From a virus: a stretch of DNA of 59,528 bases. Below the pieces are notes generated by a model. The model did no database searches and was not told the origin of the DNA. It saw only the letters and a program-made list of their open reading frames with translations. Below are positions 39,189-46,500 of the stretch, in pieces. The DNA is taken from positions 1-59,528 of the IMG/VR virus record IMGVR_UViG_3300022822_000020; one strand, written 5' to 3'. The first letter of the stretch is position 1, and every line of letters starts with the position of its first letter. Both the position numbers and the translations under genes were made by a program.

Positions 39189-40280
39189 ATGATCGACCAT
39201 ACTCTATTTAAGAACGTAGCACTTGCTATCAGTGCCTACTCTGACGAAGCGTACACAACCGCTAAGAAATTAAACTCTACTGGCCTAGTCGGTACTGATG
39301 CTCGCATCTCTACTACTGGCGAGAGCTTCACTGGCCAACTCCGTTGGTACAAACCTTTGGTTGCTAACATCAACGTAGCAAGCCTAACAAACGCAGCTAA
39401 CGGTACTTACACTGACGTATCTACCGAAATCGCCGACTACATCAAGTCTGTTCGTACTTTTGGTTCACAACAAGTCAACCTACAGCAAGTAATCTCACAA
39501 GAAGACGGTCTATTGAAGATTGCTCGTGACTTTGCTGAAGTACGTGGTACTGACGAATCTAACGCTGTTGTATCAATCCTTAAGGGTGTTGCTTCATACG
39601 AAGTTAGCCGTGGTGCTGGTATCGTAGGTTTTAGCACTGATGCTGATACCTCAAGTGTTGGCGCTTTCGTTGACATCAACGCTGCTAGCGTATTCGGTGA
39701 CGCCGCTTCTAACGCTGCTACTGAGCGTAAGTTATTTGATGCTACCGCTATCGGTGCTGCTCGTGGCCAACGCTTGTTCCAAGCTATCGGCATGGCTTAC
39801 AAGGACAATGAGCCTGACTTTATGTACATGGTTACTAGCCCAGAAGTGCTAGCTGAACTACGTGCTGCTAACTTAGTTGATACCACTACTGTAATGGACG
39901 GCAACTTAAGCTTCCAAACTGTATTCGGTGGAAAATTCCGTTTAGTTGTTAGCCGTGTTGACCAAGGTAACTTAGCTGCTTCTGCTAACGTGAATGCTCA
40001 GTCTGTTAAGACTACCTTCATCGTTAAGCCCGGTTCTATTGCTTTCTCCCCAATCGCTATGCCTGCCCCTGTTGAAGTTGACCGTGATGCGGCTTCTTAC
40101 ACTGGTGGTGGTTCTACCTCTATTTGGTATCGTTACGGTTTCGTAATGCATCCAATGGGTTACGACTGGGCTGGTTCTACTGCTGCTTTTGCTACCAATA
40201 GTGCCTACAGCACTGCCGGTTCATGGGCACGTAAGATGGATGCATTGAATTTAGGCATTCTCCCTATTCTACACGCTTAA
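39189..40280 (+). CDS. major capsid protein (363 aa)
   Basis: This is the shell protein, identified by position between scaffold and head-completion genes, size and a strong SD (TAGGAGAA). It has no membrane or enzymatic motifs. Alternating strand/helix segments such as SVRTFGSQQVNLQQVISQ and FLVSRVDQ-like strands fit an HK97-type fold. Its codon use is richer in C-ending codons than most neighbours, suggesting selection for high expression. Confidence 0.85.
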   Translation: MIDHTLFKNVALAISAYSDEAYTTAKKLNSTGLVGTDARISTTGESFTGQLRWYKPLVANINVASLTNAANGTYTDVSTEIADYIKSVRTFGSQQVNLQQVISQEDGLLKIARDFAEVRGTDESNAVVSILKGVASYEVSRGAGIVGFSTDADTSSVGAFVDINAASVFGDAASNAATERKLFDATAIGAARGQRLFQAIGMAYKDNEPDFMYMVTSPEVLAELRAANLVDTTTVMDGNLSFQTVFGGKFRLVVSRVDQGNLAASANVNAQSVKTTFIVKPGSIAFSPIAMPAPVEVDRDAASYTGGGSTSIWYRYGFVMHPMGYDWAGSTAAFATNSAYSTAGSWARKMDALNLGILPILHA

Positions 40281-40298
40281 TACCTTTAGGAGGAACTG

Positions 40299-40799
40299 AT
40301 GGCACTAACTCTTAATGTAAACTCATATGTAACCGTCAGTGAAGCAGAAGATTACTTTGATACCCGCATTGATGCGAGTTCATGGAACTCTGCTGATGCT
40401 GATGACAAGGAGTCGGCCTTAGTGACTGCAACTCTCATACTTGATGAAAATCAATTTATAGGGGCTGCTGTCAGTTCCACCCAAAGTCTTGCATGGCCTC
40501 GTACTAGTGCTAGCTACCTTGACACTAAGTTAGGACAGCGAGTAAATATTGGCATAGGTGAAATACCTAAAAGAATGAAATTAGCTGTTTTTGAAATGGC
40601 TAATCATTTACTTGCCAATGAAAATTTACTTGATAATACTGCACAAACATTTGAGAAAATTAAAATCGGTTCTATTGCAATCGAAGATAATAGCTCAGAC
40701 TATATGCCACCACCCTTGGTTCCGAATACCGCAAGGAAATTCTTAAAACCGTTACTTGTAGCCTCTGCTTCAGGTAATTCATGGTGGAGATCTAACTAA
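40299..40799 (+). CDS. head-completion/adaptor protein, DnaT-like annotation family (166 aa)
   Basis: NSYVTVSEAEDYFDTRIDAS then ADDKESALVTATLILDE is the signature of the phage family usually labelled DnaT-like, which structurally corresponds to head-tail adaptors. LAWPRTSA is also typical. It follows the capsid gene with SD TTTAGGAGG. It should bind below the portal. Confidence 0.8.
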   Translation: MALTLNVNSYVTVSEAEDYFDTRIDASSWNSADADDKESALVTATLILDENQFIGAAVSSTQSLAWPRTSASYLDTKLGQRVNIGIGEIPKRMKLAVFEMANHLLANENLLDNTAQTFEKIKIGSIAIEDNSSDYMPPPLVPNTARKFLKPLLVASASGNSWWRSN

Positions 40800-41143
40800 T
40801 GGTATCAAAAGCTAAACTACAACTTGCTGTAGACAAAGCTTTTAGTAAACTAGATGCTCTAGCTGTTACGGCTAAATTCACTAATAAAACAGTAACATCC
40901 TTTGATTTCACTGTAGGCGAGATTGTTGCACAATCAAACGTCTATACAACCAAGGGTTTTGTTGAAACTACTAAATCAGAAATCGGTAATACAATTTCAA
41001 CCTTTTTATCTCTTACGGTAAAGACAGGTGGCGTTAATTTTAATGCTTATACCACGGTTGAGATTGACGGTATTACCTATAACTGTTCTGTTCTATCAGG
41101 GAATGCTTACGTAACAACTTTTAAGATTGGAAGGACAACATAA
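40799..41143 (+). CDS. head-tail joining or stopper-like protein (114 aa)
   Basis: It overlaps the previous stop (TAATG). The product is beta-rich (KFTNKTVTSFDFTVGEIV, TVEIDGITYNCSVL). Its place in the neck gene order (adaptor, stopper, terminator, tail tube) suggests a stopper; sequence alone does not show it. Confidence 0.6.
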   Translation: MVSKAKLQLAVDKAFSKLDALAVTAKFTNKTVTSFDFTVGEIVAQSNVYTTKGFVETTKSEIGNTISTFLSLTVKTGGVNFNAYTTVEIDGITYNCSVLSGNAYVTTFKIGRTT

Positions 41144-41544
41144 TGTTTAATAAAATTAGACAAGATATTTATGGTGTTTTTGCAAGTAATCTTTGGGAAA
41201 ATCTAGGAATAAGAGTATTTCCTGAGAATTATCAAGGAGATATCGGTACTCAGTTACCGTATATTCGCCTTACAATAATTCCGGGTGTCGCTACTCTAAA
41301 TTCACATAATTTAGAGAAACAGCTTTCTGGCAGAATGGTTTTATCTATTTTTGTAGATAATAATGCCGGAGATAAAGACCTATACGAGTTAGCTGATATA
41401 ATCAATGATTATTTTCAGGGTAAGACTTTAACTAATGGAACGCAATTTGGACCAAGCACATTAATACCGCTTGGCATAGACAAGATTAATAGTTCAATCT
41501 ACAGAGGCGACTATTCAATCACTTTTAAGAAATACGGAGAATAA
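41143..41544 (+). CDS. tail terminator-like protein (133 aa)
   Basis: The pattern FPENYQGDIGTQLPYIRLTI and the C-terminal YRGDYSITFKKYGE resembles small phage tail terminators that cap the tail tube. The middle ELADIINDYFQGKTL is also typical. It is placed directly before the tail tube gene. Function inferred from order and pattern. Confidence 0.65.
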   Translation: MFNKIRQDIYGVFASNLWENLGIRVFPENYQGDIGTQLPYIRLTIIPGVATLNSHNLEKQLSGRMVLSIFVDNNAGDKDLYELADIINDYFQGKTLTNGTQFGPSTLIPLGIDKINSSIYRGDYSITFKKYGE

Positions 41545-41548
41545 AACA

Positions 41549-42079
41549 ATGGCTCACATTACATCCATCGGCGCAGGTATCTTTTCTGCGCTAGCAGTAA
41601 GTACTACTGCAATTACTGACCTAACAACTGTCGATACAGTTGCTGAGTTAGAAGCATTATTCGCAACTACTGGTTTCACTGAAATCAAGAACGTTCGTGA
41701 ATTCCCACAAATCGGTACACCCGCTAACATCGTTAACGTACCCGTTTACGGTCAGAAGACATCTAGCCAGATCCAAGGTCAAGCTGATGCTCCTTCATTA
41801 GAAATGACCATTAACTACATCCCTGCTGACTGGGCACCCGGTACTACACTAGGCGCTTTGGTTGGTGACGGTAACGTTTATGCGTTCCAGTTTTCATTAC
41901 TAAACGCTAAGCCTACAGCCTTAACTTCTGCTGGTCTAGCTACTGTTGCTAACTCTAACTTCTACTTTGTTGGTAAAGTTGAAGCAATCTTAGTTAGCCC
42001 ACAGCTAACAGACGCTAACCAAGCTACTTTGACTCTATCTATTTTAGGTGATTTCTTTGGTCCTACGACTCAAAGCTAA
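41549..42079 (+). CDS. major tail tube protein (176 aa)
   Basis: This gene precedes the chaperone and tape measure genes and encodes a beta-rich protein of tube size. It contains SSQIQGQADAPSLEMTINY, typical of tail tube proteins, and ends in a beta strand region (ATLTLSILGDFFGP). Codon use, like the capsid gene, is richer in C-ending codons. Confidence 0.8.
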   Translation: MAHITSIGAGIFSALAVSTTAITDLTTVDTVAELEALFATTGFTEIKNVREFPQIGTPANIVNVPVYGQKTSSQIQGQADAPSLEMTINYIPADWAPGTTLGALVGDGNVYAFQFSLLNAKPTALTSAGLATVANSNFYFVGKVEAILVSPQLTDANQATLTLSILGDFFGPTTQS

Positions 42080-42103
42080 ATCTTAATAGAATCATAGAGT
42101 TAT

Positions 42104-42122
42104 ACCAGGGGACGTTAAAGAA
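42104..42122 (+). promoter_or_regulatory. phage RNAP promoter candidate 4 of 5
   Basis: This exact copy of the 19-mer lies 25 bp after the tail tube stop and upstream of the tail chaperone, tape measure and tip genes. It is followed by CTCTTTCCGCCC (42128-42139). Confidence 0.85.
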
Positions 42123-42154
42123 GAAGACTCTTTCCGCCCTCCGGTTGCTTTTCT

Positions 42155-42208
42155 TTACACCTATAGGTTATACTTTATATATTATTATAATGATACTTAT
42201 AGGTGTAA
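42155..42208 (+). terminator. leader hairpin after promoter 4
   Basis: TTACACCTATA (42155-42165) pairs exactly with TATAGGTGTAA (42198-42208) over an AT-rich loop. It precedes the gene at 42233. It could be an attenuator or a stabilising 5' hairpin. Confidence 0.55.
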
Positions 42209-42232
42209 TTCTCTTATATATAGGACAGTATT

Positions 42233-42469
42233 ATGGACAGTAAACCACCATTTAGTAAATCATTTGTTATGAAGACTACCTTCCGACATATGAAGCGATC
42301 TATCGATATTAGTATTGGTAAATCATTTGAACGTTTAAAAGATTTTGAGAATGATAGCTCGGTAGGTAAGGAAATTATTGAAACCTTATCAGTGCTTCAT
42401 ACTCTTGGTAAAGTACTTGATGAATTTCAGGAAAATAATAAACATCTATTCATTGATAATAAACAGTAA
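42233..42469 (+). CDS. hypothetical protein (78 aa)
   Basis: This is the first gene after promoter 4. A basic, helical product (KSFVMKTTFRHMKRSIDI, then KEIIETLSVLHTLGKVL). It lies just before the tail chaperone and could be an assembly factor, but no family is recognised. Confidence 0.6.
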   Translation: MDSKPPFSKSFVMKTTFRHMKRSIDISIGKSFERLKDFENDSSVGKEIIETLSVLHTLGKVLDEFQENNKHLFIDNKQ

Positions 42470-42480
42470 GGAAAATAGTT

Positions 42481-42786
42481 ATGAAACATTTAATTGGTAA
42501 GAACATGGGAAAAGAAGTAGACTTTATGGAAGATAAGGTCACTATTAAGAAGCTAGCTGTTTCTGAGATTATGAAAATCCAAGAAGTAACAAAGAAACAA
42601 AAAGAAGGTGATGAGCTAGGCACCCTGCGAGTAATGATTCGTTTCGCTGTTGAAGGCGCTGGCGAGATGAAAGATAGTGAAATTGATTCATTCCCACTTG
42701 ATGAACTAAGTAAGCTAGGTGCTGAAATTGTTAGGTTCTCAGGTATGGGTGGTCAACCAACAGAAGTTGCCGAATCGGGAAACTAA
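42481..42786 (+). CDS. tail assembly chaperone, short form (G-like, 101 aa)
   Basis: This is the zero-frame product of a G/GT system, made between tail tube and tape measure genes. It is helical and acidic (TIKKLAVSEIMKIQEVTKK, MKDSEIDSFPLDEL). Its stop TAA at 42784-42786 follows at once on a GGGAAAC slippery heptamer (42777-42783), as in lambda G. SD AAGGAAAA precedes ATG 42481. Confidence 0.85.
   Translation: MKHLIGKNMGKEVDFMEDKVTIKKLAVSEIMKIQEVTKKQKEGDELGTLRVMIRFAVEGAGEMKDSEIDSFPLDELSKLGAEIVRFSGMGGQPTEVAESGN
42777..42783 (+). promoter_or_regulatory. -1 programmed ribosomal frameshift heptamer GGGAAAC
   Basis: Read in the zero frame as G-GGA-AAC, it fits X XXY YYZ and is followed by the stop codon. 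A possible 5-bp stem GCTAT/ATAGC lies at 42801-42824. Slippage leads into the open frame to 43100. Lambda uses GGGAAAG at the same place. Confidence 0.88.
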
Positions 42787-43100
42787 CTGAGGAAGAACAA
42801 GCTATCTATGAGTTAGCGTATAGCCTGCGTATGTCTGTATCAGACGTGCTAGCAATGCCTTACGAAGAATTCTTAGGTTGGTTCAAGTTCTTCAAGATCA
42901 GACCTGTGGGTTGGCAAGAAGATTATAGGACTTCATTACTACTTAATGCTCAAGGCGTTAAGAAAAAGGCGAGTGAAATATTCCCATCACTTAAAGCATT
43001 AGAAGGCGGTAGCAAGAGTAAAGGTATTGATCCTAATTTTATGCGTATGCTACAAGGTGCTGTTGGTGGAGATAAAAACTGGAAACCTATACTGGAGTAA
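42783..43100 (+). CDS. T-part of the G-T frameshifted tail chaperone (105 codons)
   Basis: This frame has no start of its own upstream of an internal ATG at 42831 and is open from the slippery site: LTEEEQAIYELAYSLRM then SVSDVLAMPYEEFLGW. The frameshifted product would be about 206 aa. The T domain should bind the tape measure protein while the G domain coats it. It ends 2 nt before the gene at 43103. Confidence 0.85.
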   Translation, partial: LTEEEQAIYELAYSLRMSVSDVLAMPYEEFLGWFKFFKIRPVGWQEDYRTSLLLNAQGVKKKASEIFPSLKALEGGSKSKGIDPNFMRMLQGAVGGDKNWKPILE

Positions 43101-43102
43101 CT

Positions 43103-43450
43103 ATGGCAAATTTAAGTGTGAAAGTTGACTTCAAAAAAGAACTAGAAAAATTAAAAGAAGAAGTCAAAGAAATTGCAAACGATAGCGTAATTGATCGCAC
43201 TGAATTTGCTACAGCGGCTTTAGCAAGAGTAACCCCTATTGATACGGGTTATGCTAGAAGCAGATGGGTTTATAAGTTTGAAAAAAATAGTAGTAATGGG
43301 GATGTTATCGGTATTATCGATAATGATGCTCCCTACATCGGTATTCTTAACAAAGGACATTCAAGGCAAGCGCCTTCGTTCTTTATTGAGAAAACACTAA
43401 TTGCAATAGGTGAACTCGAAGACCCTGTTGTTGATTATTTAGAAGAATAA
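43103..43450 (+). CDS. HK97 gp10-like tail or neck protein (115 aa)
   Basis: The signature TPIDTGYARSRWVYKFE and YIGILNKGHSRQAPSFFIE is that of HK97 gp10-like proteins (head-tail or tail-completion). The N-terminal coiled helix (FKKELEKLKEEVKEIAN) is usual. Its place between chaperone and tape measure, rather than in the neck cluster, is slightly unusual. Confidence 0.75.
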   Translation: MANLSVKVDFKKELEKLKEEVKEIANDSVIDRTEFATAALARVTPIDTGYARSRWVYKFEKNSSNGDVIGIIDNDAPYIGILNKGHSRQAPSFFIEKTLIAIGELEDPVVDYLEE

Positions 43451-43454
43451 TCTT

Positions 43455-43506
43455 ATGCCCTAGATGGTGATCTCTTATTAAAGGGGTTTTCATCTAGGGC
43501 ATTTTT
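43455..43506 (+). terminator. hairpin terminator before the tape measure gene
   Basis: ATGCCCTAGATG (43455-43466) pairs perfectly with CATCTAGGGCAT (43491-43502) over a 24-nt loop, followed by five T. It lies 18 bp before the tape measure start, so it may adjust chaperone versus tape measure levels. Confidence 0.85.
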
Positions 43507-43523
43507 ATTAAGGAGAAAGAAGA

Positions 43524-46500
43524 ATGGCAGTTCAAATTCAAGTCCGTTCGGATTCCTCGCAAGCACAGGTAGATTTAAAGAAACTAGAATCATCACTAAA
43601 GTCGGTACAAACCAGCGCGGAAAGTATCAACAAATCAATTAGTGGATTAGCAACTGCAACTAAAGTAGCTTTTGCCGCTTTACCTATTGCTGCTATCGGA
43701 ACCGCCGCTATCAGAACAGCAGCTAGCTTTGAGACATTAAATGCTAGACTCGTTACAGCTACAGGCAGTACAACTAGGGCAGTACAAGCCTTTAGTGCCG
43801 TACAAAAGATTGTTGCTGCTACCCCCTATAGCGTTAGGGCATTAACTGACGCATACGCAAGACTTGCTACAACAGGTAGTAGAGCCTTTGCTAGTCAAGC
43901 ACAAATTGAAAGAGGTATTCAGAATATCTCTGATGCCGTTGCCGCCGTAGGTGGTGGTGACGTAGAACTAAATAGAGTTGCTGTAGCCTTTGAAAGAATG
44001 GCTTCAGAAGGTCGTCTAACCGCTGAACGACTCAACCAAATTACTGACGCAGGTATCCCGCTAACTAAAATTGCGGATGCTATGGGTATATCAATGGGCG
44101 CATTGAGAAAAGAGAGTGAAAAAGGTAATTTGACCTTTGAAAAATTCTACAAAGCTTTTCAAAGTGTAGCGGAAGCAGCTGATGGTTTTGGTGGAGCAGC
44201 TTCAAGACAAGTTAATACGCTTAACGGCGCGTTCTCTAACTTAGGTGATGCTATTGCCATTACACAAGATAAGATGATACGTCAATCAGGGGTCTCTAAG
44301 ATTCTTGTTAAAGGTATACAGTCAATTACGCAGAGCTTCCTTAACTTCGCTGATGGTCTAGAATTCTCAGTAGCTAAGGGCTTATTTAATATTGCATTAT
44401 TTTACGATAATGCACGTTTAATACTTCTCGATATTGGTAAGCTATTTAATGAGTATGCAGGGAAGGCAATTTCTTTCCTCCCTGATATCACTATCGATAC
44501 TGACACTATTATATCTGATATACGAGGTGCTCTTTCTCGTATAGATATTAGTGGTTCAGTTAAAGCCTATGCTATGAAACTTTCTGATTTCTTACCCGGT
44601 TTAGATACAGTACTAGCACTCATTTCAAAGTTTGGTCAAGCAGTTAAAGATATATTTTATAATATTTGGGATGCTGTAGTCGGGAACTCTTACTGGCCTG
44701 ATTTAATTGAAGATATTACTATGTGGGCAGGTAAGCTCCTCGATATGGTGAAACCTCACCTTGAGAAGTTTAAGGCTTATGTATTTGACATATTTACAGG
44801 ACTACGCACTGAGTTCAATAAGCTTTTCAAAGATATTTCAATTAAAATTGGTGTATCCGCAAATACGGGTGTTCTTAAAGAAGTAAACAGCTACGTTAAA
44901 CGTATTAATGATAGCTTAGGTGAGTTAACAGAAAACGCTAAGAAAAGCGAGTTAGTTAAAAGGTTGTTTAAAGAGGTAAACAACGGTACTAGCGGATTAC
45001 TTGATATCTATAACAAACTAGCAGCTAATAATGAATTTAACGCTTTACGTATATCATTTAATGCGGTTACTGTTGCTATAGGTGAGGGCTTGATTCCTCG
45101 GTTACTAGGCTTAGTTGGAGTCATAGCTGGTTTTCTTAAACTAGACACTGCTCAGTTAAAGCTAAGTATGACTGGTTTTATTGATAAGGTAAATATCGAA
45201 GGTGTTGGTACAGAAAAACTTAAAGCAGCAAAAGCAGTAATTGAGAGTTCATTATCAAGTGTTACTGACGCTACTGACGAGTTCAATAAAAAGGCTTCTA
45301 GCGGTTTGCTTGGATTTGAGACACCGGGTAAAATACTAGACTCTATCGGTACTACTATTGGTAGGGTGATGTCTCAAGCTTTTCTTGGGGCTACAAAAGA
45401 AAATGAGCTACAGCTTGCCGATATTTTCTCTTTAGCACTTGCTTTTGCTCTCAGTAAAGGTTTCCGTAATTTAGTTATAACTGGTGCTATTATAAAACTA
45501 GTTATTGGTGATCAGGGATTAAGCGAAGCCCTGAGTAAGATTTATACTTTAATCTCAGACTTCGGTAACAAGGTACTCGCCGGTGCAGGTATCTCTGGTT
45601 GGGTTGGTGGCGATATCCCCGGATTCCTTGCTGGCCTAATATTTGGTGGATTAACCCTCGCAGTAGTAAGTGGAAAGTTAACCCCTATTCTATTAGCAAT
45701 TTCTAAAGCAATTGCGTTAAGACTATTCTTACCTAGCCTAATTAACCCTGAAACAGAAGCTAAAGAAGTAGGAAAAGCTAAAACACTTGGTCAGAAGATG
45801 GGTGGTGCTTTCCGTGGGTCATTCTCTATTGCTGGCGGTTTAGCAGGTACACTTATTGGTGGTCACCTATCAGAGGCGGCCTTAAACGCCTTTGGTGTAA
45901 AAGACCCGCTTACTCGTGCTGGTGTTGAGCTCGGTACAATTATTGGTACAGCAATGGCTTTTAGTACTATTGCCGCCTTTGCCGCTAGCAAGATTATTGC
46001 AAGTGGTGCTTGGTTATTAGCTGCTTTTTCATTACCTGTTATTAAAGCTGTTCTAACTAGATTAGCATTAAGCACCTTATTACTCGGTGCTTTATTTCCC
46101 AGTGTAAGTATTGTAACAACTGCTGTCGGTTCGTTATTAGCGACTATTGCTGCAGGTCTCTCCGCCCCTGTTATTCTTGCTGCACTAGGTATTGCTGCTG
46201 GTGGCTTCTTACTTTGGAATATTTTCTTTGGTGAAGAAGGCTCTTGGGGTTCTAAGCTCCAAACATTCTTAGCAACTGATGTTATCTCCCCAATTGTTTC
46301 TGCTTTAGATACCGCTTTTGCATTTATTGAAGCTAAGTTTAATGCTTTAAAAGCTACTGTTAAGGATTTCTTTTCATTTGGCTCTAGTCAAGGTGGTACA
46401 GGTGGTGGATTAATAATGCCAGAAGGCTATGCCACTGGCGGTAAAATCTCTGGTCCCGGTACTGGTACTTCTGACTCTATTCTTGCTCGTTTGTCTAATG

